From the NCBI RefSeq assembly GCF_027580225.2, contig NC_073339.2, positions 42,452,501 through 42,516,500 of the forward strand: 64,000 nucleotides of DNA, in the 5' to 3' direction. The notes below the pieces were generated by a model. It had not been told where the DNA came from. It did not search any database and saw only the letters and a list, made by a program, of their open reading frames with translations. The position numbers and the translations under genes are program-made. Source of the DNA: Misgurnus anguillicaudatus (Eukaryota; Chordata; Actinopteri; Cypriniformes; Cobitidae). Positions 19,227-31,000 of this stretch are shown piece after piece. Numbering within the stretch: position 1 is the first letter of the stretch; the number at the start of each line of letters is the position of its first letter.

Positions 19227-21272
19227 CAGGCGCGGAGCTATGGGCGGGCCTGGGCGGGCCTGGGCCCGCCCAGATTGACAGCTGGCCCGCCCAATCAGAA
19301 ATGTAAAAAATACTACTCTGTATAGTTAGACATGTATACTACTTTATGTGGTGTAATTTATCTATTGCATGTAATAACAGTAAAATTATAAGTAAGCCTG
19401 ATAACTATTTAAAAACTATTAAAGCAGTTGAATGTTGCGTTATAATGAAATATTCCAAAGCAACTTTCAGCCATGATCACTTTGAGAACTTTTTTTGCAA
19501 GCAAGTAGAAAAAGTATTTTGAATAACAACACGTTATAAATATGTGCTGCGCGCTTTCCTCTCAATAACATAAACACACAACAAATATGACAGCGGGGTA
19601 AAAAATAGAAAGAATACATCTGATCATAGTGATGTTGTTTGATATAGCGATATAGCAGCACTATAAGTCACGCCACGTTTATTGCTACACTTTATACAAT
19701 ATAGCCTATTGCTTTTAAGCAACAAATAGCCTATCATAACAATCTATAAGCCTACTGTGTAATTGAGACATTAATTTAAAGGGGACATATTATGAGATTT
19801 TTTTTAAAATGTAAACTAAGTCTAAAATAGGTCTGAGCAAAAGTGTGCCGTTTTGGGTGTGTCATTTAAAATGCAAATGAGCGGATGAAGTGCAACCACT
19901 GATCACAATGATGGTGGTTTGTTGCAATTGAAACTCAATTGTGCTGTGAAATATTTTCTTTCTCTCTCTCTTTCTCTCTGCACTAAATGGTTGTGCTGTG
20001 GTTGGATAGTGCAGATAAAGGGGGCGGTATTACCTTATTCTGACATCACAATAAGGGCCAAATTACAATGACCTATTTTTTCACATGTTTGCAGAAAATG
20101 GTTTACCAAAACTAAGTTATTGGGTTGATCTTTTTAACATTTTCTAGGTTGATAGAAGCACTGGGGACACAATTATAGCACTTAAACATGGAAAAAGTCA
20201 GATTTTCATAATATGTCCCCTTAAAGAAATGCATTAAAGCAGAAAGACGTAGGCTGCGGAAATATAGTGGGTTCACTTCAATCCACACCACAGACGTTCT
20301 TGGTTTGCTTCCTATTTATTAAATCGAGGCAATTGTTTGATCAAACATTGATTAATATTAAGATACAATTTATACAAAACGAAATTCACTTTAAAGAGAG
20401 TCTTTCTACAAAACAAACCTCGCAAAATCGCTTGCCTGACGTCCATTACGGGCTTTGGCGAATTCCTGTCGGGCTAAAAAAAAATGATGCGCCTTGGCCG
20501 GCGGGCGGAGGAAAAAATATTGTAATGTGTTTGCATTCTCTCAGATTTAGTTAGGTAATTATGTTGTATGTAATTCGGCGTCATCTTGTTAGCCATTACT
20601 ATCCTCACTAACAAGTGAAACTGCCAGGAAATGAAGTAAAAGCATTAAATCCATTATTCCTTTCGTTCGATATGCGCGCTCCTCGGCTCCGCTCTTCACG
20701 AGTAGGCTTGCTCTTGTGCTCATCAAAAAGTATATTAAATGTTTATTTATTTGTCATTTCGTTTAACCCCAGAGTCTAACATTATTCTAGCAATTCCCTT
20801 TTTCTTTCTTTATTTAGTAAGTTAACTTAAATATGTGAGAACGAAAATATATTTTTAGTGATTTGCATGAAGAGAATATGATGTTAGAAGCTTCATTTTA
20901 AGCATTTAGTAGCCGTATTTATTTAAACACTTTAATAGGTTATTTAAAAAGTATAAGGTTTTTTTGGGTTCATTTATATTTCCTGTCACTGTGTGCAGGT
21001 TCTTTTTTTTGTAGGCTATGAGAGCCCAATATTTTTTTTACCAAAAAGGCTTAATAAATGTCACGTTGCATTACAATTTAAAGTATCAATAATGTCAAAA
21101 ATGTGACGTGCAGTTCGGGTGTGTGTGTATGCTGTTTAAATTAGTGTTCTGAAGTTTTGACGAATTTTATAGACTTGTTATAGTTTCTTATTCAAAAGTG
21201 ACACCCATAGATTCAGGCCCACCCGGACTTAATCCATGCCCACCCATATGTCACGTTCTGCATCCGCCACTG
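19227..21272. mobile_element. hAT-type element with CCGTCAAA duplication, internally deleted
   Basis: CAGGCGCGGAGCTATGGGCG at the left and CATCCGCCACTG at the right are flanked by CCGTCAAA at 19219-19226 and 21273-21280. The 2-kb interior has no transposase frame and hosts a TTAA MITE at 19780-20220. Confidence 0.82.
19780..20220 (+). mobile_element. TTAA MITE, copy h
   Basis: AGGGGACATATTATGAGATT to ATAATATGTCCCC, with TTAA at 19776-19779 and 20221-20224. It is nested in a hAT element. Confidence 0.85.
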
Positions 21273-21363
21273 CCGTCAAACTGTCCAACTAAAGGAAAAA
21301 CTAAAGGAAACGCTGATCACAATAATGGTGACCAAACATTTCAATAAAACATCAACATCTTAA

Positions 21364-21801
21364 AGGGGACATATTATGAAAATCTGACTTTTTCCATGTT
21401 TAAGTGCTATAATTGTGTCCCCAGTGCTTCTATCAACCTAGAAAATGTTAAAAAGATCAACCCAATAACTTAGTTTTGGTAAACCATTTTCTGCAAGCAT
21501 GTGAAAAAATAGGTCATTGTAATTTGGCCCTTATTGTGATGTCAGAATAAGGTAATACCTCCCCCTTTATCTGCACTATCCAACCACAGCACAACCATTT
21601 AGTATGGAGAGAAAGAGAGAGATAAAATATTTCACAGCACAATTGAGTTTCAATTGCAACAAACCACCATCATTGTGATCAGTGGTTGCACTTCATCCGC
21701 TCATTTGCATTTTAAATGACACACCCAAAATGGCACACTTTTGCTCAGACCTATTTTAGACTTAGTTTACATCTTTAAAAAAATCTCATAATATGTCCCC
21801 T
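21364..21801 (-). mobile_element. TTAA MITE, copy i
   Basis: AGGGGACATATTATGAAAAT to CATAATATGTCCCCT, with TTAA at 21360-21363 and 21802-21805. It is full length at 438 bp. Confidence 0.87.
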
Positions 21802-21839
21802 TTAAATTTCGGGACTGTCCAGAATTTTTCCACACGCTA

Positions 21840-22556
21840 CACTGTAAAAAAATCAGTATAGGTTTTACGGAGAAATACTGGCAGCTGTGGTTACCAGAAC
21901 AATTCTGTAAAAAATACATCTTAAAACCGTAAAAACAACACCACCACAGTTGTATGCATTACAGCGAACTTTTGTAAATTGTACACATCTTACATGTATA
22001 CAAAATTTCTTTGATTAATTAACTGGTTAGAAACTCTTCTTTTTTAATGGTAAATGCAGATGAGATTGCGTGCCAGACGACCACCCTAAAAATATATGAA
22101 CATGTAAACAACTTTTTGTATTTCATTAACTAATATAATTTTATTCATTTTTTTTAAATATGCAGAAAACCACTATAATCCCAGTGATTGAATAGACAGC
22201 TACACAAAGAAACAAAGTTTGTTGTGAAATTACTACAAATTGTTTTCTAATTATTTGCCAACAACTTAAACAGAGACAGTGGACATACACAAAGATTGTA
22301 TTATACAAACAAATACAAAACAACATCAGGGTATTAAATCACTCAGTGTCTACATGAGTCCATTTTACAGAGTTAAAAAGTGACACTTAAATAATGACAT
22401 TATGAATGAACATTAATGATGAAATAGAGAGTCAAAACACAAGTTCAACTGAACTACAGACAAAATCTTAGATTAACATGAACTGTATAAATATAACATA
22501 TAAACACATTCAATCGCTCAAGATCTCACCAGAGGAGAATTAAACACAAACACCAT
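21840..22556 (+). repeat. Left arm of a TA-type foldback (relative of 59570-61964)
   Basis: After TA the sequence starts CACTGTAAAAAAATCAG and follows the left arm of the 59570-61964 element almost base for base (GGCAGCTGTGGTTACCAGAA, later CTCAAGATCTCACCAGAGGA). It breaks at about 22556, where GGGTGGGCGATATGACC repeat sequence begins. The second arm was not found next to it. Confidence 0.7.
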
Positions 22557-23213
22557 TAGGGGTGGGCGATATGACCAAAAACTTTCTATAACTATCACGA
22601 TAGGATTAATTTTATATCATGATAACGATATGCATCACGGTAGAGTTTTTTTTTATGTTTTAATAAGGTTTAAATCTTTAATACCATAGAAATGTTCATA
22701 ATTCTCACAAAAAACATATACAAGCATAGAAAGAAGATAAAACCAAACAAAACTTAAGCTCTCTGAAGATAAACAGTCAATGATATAAGAATGATAATAA
22801 ATAATTATGCTTGTATGTATGTATAGGCCTATATATATTTTTATTTAAGGTAGAAAAGTGATTTAATCAGGAGCAGTGAGAGATTTTCTCTCAATGCTGT
22901 TTGATTAACACGAGTGACAGACAGGAGCAAAATTAGGTAACTTCCCCTTTAAGACCAAAGTTCGGACCCAATGTTACACATCTTTTAGCTGTTTACTTTC
23001 TCTTAAGACCTAACTGGTCGTGTTTATGAGGATGCTTGCAAAGACGGGAATTTTGACGCATATGCGTATTTAAGGACAATAAAGCGGGAAAAATGCTCAC
23101 GAGCTTAATGAGCAGTGGTCGCGTGACTTGCGCGCTCCTCACAGACAGAAAGAGCAGCGGTTGCACGATTGTCCGCTCCTGACACACAGAAAGAACGCAC
23201 GCATACAGATCTG
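22557..23213. repeat. Unassigned repeat-like DNA, no gene
   Basis: The stretch starts with the dispersed motif GGGTGGGCGATATGACCAAA. It continues AT-rich to about 22880, then has a moderately GC-rich part. Frames up to 64 codons lack recognisable protein features. Confidence 0.35.
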
Positions 23214-23406
23214 AGGGCTATTTCATAAAACTAGATTACAGAATAAGCCAGGCTTATTTTGTTAAGTCTGGCTTATTGCCGGTGGATTTCGTTTCATAAA
23301 ACAAACTTGAACTAGTTCAACCCCGGTTACTATGGAAACTTACGCTTGCAAACTAGCCTGGTCCGGAGCAGGCTAACTGTCAGGCTAAGCCTCAGTTGTT
23401 GCTTAA

Positions 23407-23622
23407 AGGCGGAGTCCACGATGTTTGAAACACGCGTTGGAAAAGGAGACGGGCCGACTACCAAAACACACTTATAGCCAATCAAATCAAATCAAATGCC
23501 GGTTTGCGTATGTGTGGGGCGGGTCTATCAACAGAAGGTCCAGATTCTATTGGGGTAGGGGCGTGTTTGTTTAGGTGATTTCAAATATCAACATTGGCTT
23601 TCAAACATCATGGACTCCGCCT
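23407..23622. mobile_element. 216-bp TTAA MITE, second family
   Basis: AGGCGGAGTCCACGATGTTT and AAACATCATGGACTCCGCCT are inverted ends; TTAA flanks both sides (23403-23406, 23623-23626). Its termini differ from those of the AGGGGACATATT family. Confidence 0.85.
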
Positions 23623-23935
23623 TTAACTAGACTTCCACTGACACTGAAATAAATGTAAATGCAATGATATTACAGTTGACTCTTTGACATTTTATTTGAC
23701 TTTATTAACCACTATTAAGCTAACAATTAAAGAAAATCAACTTATATATTAAATTTGATAAATTTTGTTACAATAATAATTAATAAAATATAAACATGTG
23801 TTTCATAATATGGTATATTATAGGCCTATCAAATGTTGAATATAAATGATAATCTTAACTACCCCAATATAAGGATAATAGTTTATTAACAAATTTAAGA
23901 TGTATCGTAATTCATATAATTGCAATGTATTGATG

Positions 23936-24065
<130 letters not shown>

Positions 24066-24504
24066 TCAGATTGTCTGTCACACAAAGAGGAAATTTAATT
24101 TAAATATACAACACAAAAAAGTCAAGTACAGTCATTTAATTTTTTTATGCTTGGTGTGCATAAAAATACACATTATTTTAAAGATCTACAGTATTTGTAT
24201 CTTTCTCTAGTTGTTTCATTTTTCTTGAAATTTAAAAAAAAATTATGGTGTCTGCATGGCTGAAGGAATACAATATAATTATGTGATGGTATGCTCTTGA
24301 CATTTTGTTGTAATGAGTTAAAATTCTTTTTTATCACAGAGAAGATTGTTAGTGTCCTGCAGACAATAATTTTTCAGCTCACAAGGCTTGTACTGACTTA
24401 CAGTATAGACTTACAGTATAATGTGCTTATACCGGCTTTTCTTCAACTGATCCTCACCCTGTAACCATTCATAAAACTCTGTTTATCTATCAACACCTAA
24501 CACT

Positions 24505-24900
24505 ACACTGTTAAAAAATTATGTAGAACTTACAGTATTACTGTCAGCTGTTTGCCAGTAACTTACTGTAGATTTATATGTATGCCATCCACTGGCAACA
24601 GTTTGCTCAAAGCCAAATGAACACCAAACACCAACAAGTCTTTTTATCTACAGAATAAAACCATCAAATAACAGCCTCATGCAAAGCATTCTGGGAACAA
24701 AAATATGAAGTAAACAACAGAAAAAGGTTCATGAGGATTTCTGGTTCACAAAATGCTTTGCATGAGGCTGTTATTTTATAGTTTTATGCTGTAAAATCAT
24801 AGACTTGTTAATGTTTAATGTTGATAAATAATAAACCTTTAAATCTACATAAGTTACTGGCAAACAGCTGCATAACTACAGCTAATTTTTTTAACAGTGT
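24505..24900. mobile_element. Palindromic MITE with ACACTGTTAAAAAATTA ends
   Basis: The left end ACACTGTTAAAAAATTATG is mirrored by AATTTTTTTAACAGTGT. TTACTGTAGATTTATATG, GCCAGTAAC and CATGCAAAGCATTCTGGGAA have inverted mates, so the arms span most of its 396 bp. The core TTTGCATGAGG / CCTCATGCAAA is strongly palindromic. Confidence 0.7.
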
Positions 24901-25496
24901 GATAATAAACCAGTGGTTTAAAATCTCTCATCCTCCCAGGGTTTAACATGATGACTTGTGACTCTATAACGCACACATAATTTGCCATCAAAAATGTTTT
25001 GAGTAACATGTCAAGTAATAATGATTGGTCAAGAATATGTGTAACATATATGATTTTACACAATCATTTCTTGTACTACTGTAAATTCAGAAATGCATAT
25101 GCTGTTCACCCCCCATTCTCTCAGTGACCCCATTTTTTTCTTTCAAGAACAGTTCATCTGCAGGAGTAAAGCTGTGCTGCTGATAGATGACAGTGCTCTC
25201 CTCAGTGCCAGTCAACATCTTTGGCAGCTAACATAATAAGATTAGACACTTCTTCTAGCATATGATTATGCTTAAATCAACTACACTTCTTATGAACAAT
25301 ATATTTATATTTTATTTTCACCTGTTACTTTATTGTCCACTTAAGTTGCTGCTTTTGAAATGTACCCCCAAATAAAAAATAAATATGTATTATATAGGTT
25401 ACTTAGTAAACTACAAATTGTCTTTTAAAAGTTAAGATTTGTGTTATTTTTAAAAAGTACAGCATATAAAAATTAGCAAAGCATAGCCATAAGCAT

Positions 25497-25563
25497 TGAC
25501 AGGGCTTGAACCTGGATCCCTGCATGTGCTGCTGAGAGCACTAACCGCTAGGCCATCATTTCT
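25497..25563 (-). other. tRNA-like sequence (possible SINE head)
   Basis: On the minus strand TGGCCTAGCGGTTAGTG resembles an A box and D arm, and GGTTCAAGCC matches the pol III B box at about tRNA spacing. The acceptor stem does not pair well. A tRNA-derived SINE or tRNA pseudogene is more likely than a working tRNA. No SINE body was delimited. Confidence 0.35.
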
Positions 25564-26109
25564 GACGGCATTTCATGCTTTCATGTGATCACTTTAAAAT
25601 AAGACAAAATATTTAAATTTAGTTTCTGCATGCAAGGATTTAGTCCATAAGGACTTTCCAACTATTTTATGGGTTTGTTTATTGCAGCAGTATTATAATT
25701 TTCAGTCAGTAGTACATTTTCATAAATTTTTATCAAAAATTACCGCTTTCTCTTTAACTTTGATCGATTTGATCCACGCTCGACCTCTAGGGCTGCTCAA
25801 GAATAGCGTGCACGCGCAATTATCTTGACTAGGGAAATCTGGATCACATTAGTTGGATTGCGTAAGCTTCATTTGCTTTTTTTGAAACCGCTTTAGCCTC
25901 GCCTCATTTGTTAGGTTAATTCAAGTCGAGTTTGTAACTTTAATCCTCGCTTTTCCAAGCGAGTTTTATGAAATAGCCCTCTGTTCACATTGGCTTGGTT
26001 TTGTCAACGTGAAACTAATCCTTTAACCCCGAGTTTGTTTAACCATTTTCATGGTACAGGCCCCAGGTGTCTTCAATAATCAAAAAATCATCACTTAAAT
26101 GTTTACTTA

Positions 26110-26752
26110 AATCTCTCTTCTTACAAAACAGGCTGTTCTTATGTCTGTCAGCTGTCTATATTTGTCTGATCAAAAATAACAAAGTTTAAGATGTTGATGT
26201 TTTATTGAAAATGTTTGGTCACCATTGTGATCAGTGTTTCCTTTAGTTAGACAGTTTTACTCTTTGTTGTAAGTTGTCTTTGTAAAAACACCTCAATTTT
26301 TGCAAAGAAAATTAGAAATGAAACACTATCGCTTATGTGAAAGCCTAATTCTTTATTAGTTTTGTCTGTTTTTAAAATGATTTTTTGTTTATAGTTTTTC
26401 TATAATTAAACAAGGTTTATAAACACCTGATTTTTTTATTCTTCATTTTGAAGATTTTTATTCATTCTAATATAAAACTACATACAAATAAACCCTTTTA
26501 ATAAAAGACAAAATGAACAAAGGATTTTTTTACATAAGCTATGATAGCTTTTTATTTCTAATTTTCTTTGCCAAAATGTATTTGTTTCTAGAAAGACAAC
26601 AACTAAAAACAAAGAATCAAACTGTAATGTCAAACAATAATGGTGACCAAACATTTTCAATAAAACATCAACATCTTAAACTCTGTTATTTTTTTTTAAT
26701 TTCAGACAAATGTAGACAGATGACAGAAATAAGAACAGCCTGGTTGGTAATA
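26110..26752. repeat. Foldback repeat with GGTGACCAAACATTTTC arms
   Basis: AAGATGTTGATGTTTTATTG near 26187 and GTTTGGTCACCATTGTGATC near 26213 recur inverted at 26633-26690. GAACAGCCTG near 26733 pairs with CAGGCTGTTC near 26130. The interior is AT-rich. A single similar arm is at 21300-21360. Confidence 0.55.
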
Positions 26753-26932
26753 AGATAGATTTCACGAGTTCACACTTACAAATAAATTGGATAGATTAAA
26801 TTAGTAAACGTATTTGGCGTGCTGTCTGGGGAGAGGGCTCTAAGCTCGGAAATTGGCCCGAACGCAGAGTAAGACTTCCTAAATTTGGCTATGTTGTGGA
26901 CTGCAAATGGAAGAGATCGCGTTCACATATTT

Positions 26933-27136
26933 CAATGTTTCTCAACCCTGGTCCTCAAGGACCCCTTTCCAGAATGTTTTAGATGTCTCCTTAATTAACA
27001 CACCTGATTTAAATTATTAGCTTGTTAGGGAGACATTCTGGAAGGAGTCTGATGAGTTAGTTCAGGTGTTTTAAATGAGGCGACATCTAAAACTTTCTGA
27101 AACGGGGTCCTTGAGGACCAGGGTTGAGAAACACTG
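26933..27136. mobile_element. hAT-type MITE (CAGTGTTTCTCAACCCTGGT ends)
   Basis: The left end is CAATGTTTCTCAACCCTGGT and the right end inverted is CAGTGTTTCTCAACCCTGGT. Flanks ACATATTT (26925-26932) and ACGTATTT (27137-27144) form an 8-bp duplication with one change. Confidence 0.8.
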
Positions 27137-27801
27137 ACGTATTTGATTACGGATTAAATATATGCAACTGAAATACCAACAAATGCACCGGTGAACGGTT
27201 CTGCACAGATTTTGCTCAAACAAGCCTAATGTCATGAGGTATGGTTCCGCGCTTCTGCAGTTGGTTAGTATTGATTTTTACTGGCCACACTTTTGTTGTT
27301 GGGAAAATACATTTTATATGATTAGAGTTAACTTTGGCATGCTAAAATTGCTTAGTTTAGAGTAATTTTATTTGGTTTAGCTAGATTTAAAAAATCTTTC
27401 AAATGCTGATGTACCACCCAAATTAAGACTATGGTAAGACTGGTATATCACTACAGGTCATATTATATATTTAGCTGCATACAACATTCAGTTTAGTAAG
27501 GCGAGTAGCTTCTAAAGGAATATAATTGAAGTGGTGCAAGGGTGTAAACGATTTACTGTAAGGAAAAACACTTTAAATATTTATTAACAACAGCAGTAAA
27601 TACTGTAGTGCTGCAGAGTAGAATCTAATATCTACACTAAAAAACAAAGAAGAATAAAATACATTTTGATTTATCTTATTACAGGTAAAATAAAAATATC
27701 ATAAATGCTCTACACTAAATAATTATTTGTTAGAACAACATACTAGTTCTATTTTTATGTGTTTTAAGGCTGTTTTATGGGTACTGTGTGATTTAACAAA
27801 T
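27137..27801. other. No gene seen downstream of gene B
   Basis: The sequence is AT-rich. From about 27700 it is homologous to the 3' flank of gene A (to 17415) in inverted orientation. No protein feature was recognised. Confidence 0.4.
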
Positions 27802-27807
27802 TTTATT
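27802..27807 (-). terminator. Candidate poly(A) signal of gene B
   Basis: TTTATT on the plus strand gives AATAAA on the gene strand, about 72 nt past the stop codon, a suitable distance for a short 3' UTR. Confidence 0.45.
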
Positions 27808-27878
27808 TTTTAGAAAAACTGAATATGCACTGCAGAGAATATAGACTGAAAGTGTAGATAAGATGCATCAACTTCCCA

Positions 27879-28049
27879 TCACTTTAAAGCACCCTTTGCC
27901 ACTTTTACTTTAGCCGAACGTACAATCTGATCAACTGCCTTTAAAATCAGAACATCAATTTCATCATTTGTGTCAATCTCATCATGGTAGTTCTTCACTG
28001 GGAAGATGTTGGTCATCGGTACACCCACTTCAATACTGCATTTCTCCAT
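27879..28049 (-). CDS. Gene B, terminal exon 7
   Basis: 171 nt following acceptor TTTCTGTTAAG, from MEKCSIEVGVPMTN to ALK and TGA. It has DEIDVLILKAVDQIV, with one change (E to D... DEV to DEI) from gene A in this stretch. Confidence 0.78.
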   Translation of the reverse strand: MEKCSIEVGVPMTNIFPVKNYHDEIDTNDEIDVLILKAVDQIVRSAKVKVAKGALK

Positions 28050-31000
28050 CTTAACAGAAACAATCAGTTTAAGTCTTTCAAATCTGTAATTATGAAAAAC
28101 TACAACAGCAAATAAACTAAGTGTGTGATTTACCAGCTTTTTAATCTTCTTGCTAGTGTAGATCTTCTTTAGATCATTCTTCACCAGTGGACATGCTTCA
28201 TCAACTTTGGTCATGACAATCACTTGAGGAAGTCCTACAATGATTACACAGAGACAATGTAAATCATCTACAAGATACAGATTATAATGTACATTATTTT
28301 TAAAATTTTTCGATTAAAGGGGACATTTCACAATACTTTTTAAAGGGGTCATATTACCCAGAGTGCATATTTGAAGTTTTAGATCAAATAATTTATTATA
28401 ACATGTTAATATTGCCACTCTGCAAGCCTGAGCAAAAATGTGCTGTTTTTGGGTGTGTCCTTTTAAATGCAAATGAGTGGATGAAATGCAAACACTGATC
28501 ACAATGATGTTGGTTTGTAGCAATTGAAACTCAGAGGCTGTTTACACTTGGCATTAACATGCGTTTTCATCAATCGGATCACAAGTACGACGTTAATGCC
28601 AGGTGTAAACGGTGTTTAAAACGTTTTGAGCTCGTCCACTTTCGACCACTTTCAACCACATCCAGAGGTAGTCGAAACCACTTTCGATTGGATCGCTTTG
28701 GAGTTGCGGAACGCATATGTGGTTGAATGTGTTCGAACAGCCACACGCGACCGCCTTCTTTCCGCCCATGTATCTAATCTGAGGTATTAAACACAAGTTT
28801 TACGTCTTTTTTTACTTCTGGCGTGAACATATGGTGAACAGAGCTATTTTTAGCCTTTCATTAATAAAACTAAAGCGGCTGATCTCCGTAGTTTCGTTTT
28901 GAAAGCGTGTGAAAGTTGCGCGATCCTATTTCATCAATTGCGCCGAAAATTCAGAGAAAGCTCTTACATACACGTACAAAACTCTGTGCAGCATGTTTAC
29001 TTTCTAAACAAGCAGTGGACTCCGACATAATATTAGTTTGCGTCCATATAAACTCATAATTACTCCCTTTTGGGTTTGAATGACAGCAGAGAGACTCGCC
29101 CACCGTCCCACAGACCACCCCCTCACAGTATTCAGGACAGAAGCGGTCGAAAGCGGTCGAAAGTGGACAAAAGAGACGGATTTAAATACCAGGTGTAAAC
29201 GTAATGTGTCTCTCTCGTCCACTTGTGATCCGATCGATGAAAACACATCTTAATACCAAGTGTAAACAGCCCCTCAGATTGTGCTGTCAATTATTTTTAT
29301 CTCTCTTTCTCTCTGCACTAAATGGCAGAGCCATGGTTGGATAGTGCAGATTAAAGGGGCCATGTCACAAGACTTTTTTAAGATTTATTTTAATTATTAT
29401 TAAAATTATATATTATTAAAATAATATTAATAAATTATTAATTTATTATAACATGTTAAAATGTACACTTTGTAGGTGCGAGCAAAAATGTGCCGTTTTG
29501 GGTGTGTCTTTTAAAATGCAAATGAGCTAATGAAATTCAACCCTGATCGCAATGATAGTGGTTTGTTTCAATTGAAACTCAATTGTGATGTGATTTGATC
29601 TCTCTCTTTTTCAACTGGGTTGTTCTTTTTCACATTTTCTAGGTTGATAGAAGCACTGGGAACGCAATTATAGCGCTGAGACATAGAAAACGTCTGATTT
29701 TCACGCTATGACCCCTTTACAATGTAAGATAAGTTGGTGTCCCCAGAGTGCGTATGTAAAGTTTTAGTTTAAAATACCCCATACACTGCAAAATCCCGGG
29801 AGTTAAATTAACACTGCTCAGTGTTTATATAGGTCCACTCTCCAGAGTGTTAAAAAAGTAACACCGGAGAGAGTTAAAAGCAGCAATCTGTGACTTTATT
29901 CTCTCTATCACCATCTCTGTTTGAAACCTAAAATTGCATTTTAGATCTTACTTGTAGGGGTGGTTTCCCGGACAGGGATTAGACTAGTCCTAGACTAAAA
30001 CATTTTTAAGAGCTGTCCAAATTAAAAACAACTTGCATGGCATACCTTAAAAAACATCAGTGCCCTTTGCTTTGCCTCAAAATACACACAGATAATGTTT
30101 TTAGTAAGGCATGTTTGTTAAAACTAGTTATATTTCCTAATTGAACTAAGGCCTAGCCCTGGATTAAGCTAATCCCTGTCCGGGAAACCGCCCCGTAGAG
30201 TTATTTTCTTAACTTAAGTTTAGATGTTGGCTGTTTCATTTAAAGTCACCATTATTGTGATCAGTGGTGGTTTTAATTGGACTCTTGAGTCTTAGGCTTA
30301 GCTTTTCAGCTTTTTTGGCTGTTATAATTGCATGTGTTAAAAACGTGTTTTTTTTAGGCCAAAGAGCAGACACTAGTGCATTTCTATGATTATAGTGGTT
30401 GTTAGGATATACTTTCAAATAACACTCTTAAAAATAATTTATTTAGTGATTTCTTACTAGAAGTATTTATTTCTGCCAATAATATGATACTGTAGTATGA
30501 GATCCAGCCATCTCATTGCAGTTTTTCATTCTGAACCATTTTTAAACACTGACACTTACAGATTAACTGCAGTTTAGCGTAGACACTTAAACATCAAGAA
30601 TCAGAGCATAAATCACAATGATGGTGACAATAAAATGAAAAGCTTCATGCTGCAATGCATGCTGGGTATTAACAAATTACAAACCTCATCCAGAAATCCC
30701 AGAATGCACTGCGGCATGAATAAATAATGAACTTTTTTACCATATTCTTTGTCACCATTGTTGGGATTCGTACTCCGATTCTGGATGTCTCTGTATCCAC
30801 ATTGTTCAGCGGTTAATGTTTTTGTGCACACTATCAAAATCCTTCAGAATGTCAAACTGCTGTGAGAGTTCTGGACCTTAAATTGTAGTGATTTATTATT
30901 AATAGAAAATGATGCTTTTGATGAGGGAGGAAAAACTATATTAATAAATCTGTTCATTAAAAGATTATGTTTGACATTTTGTTTTATTCAATCACACAGT

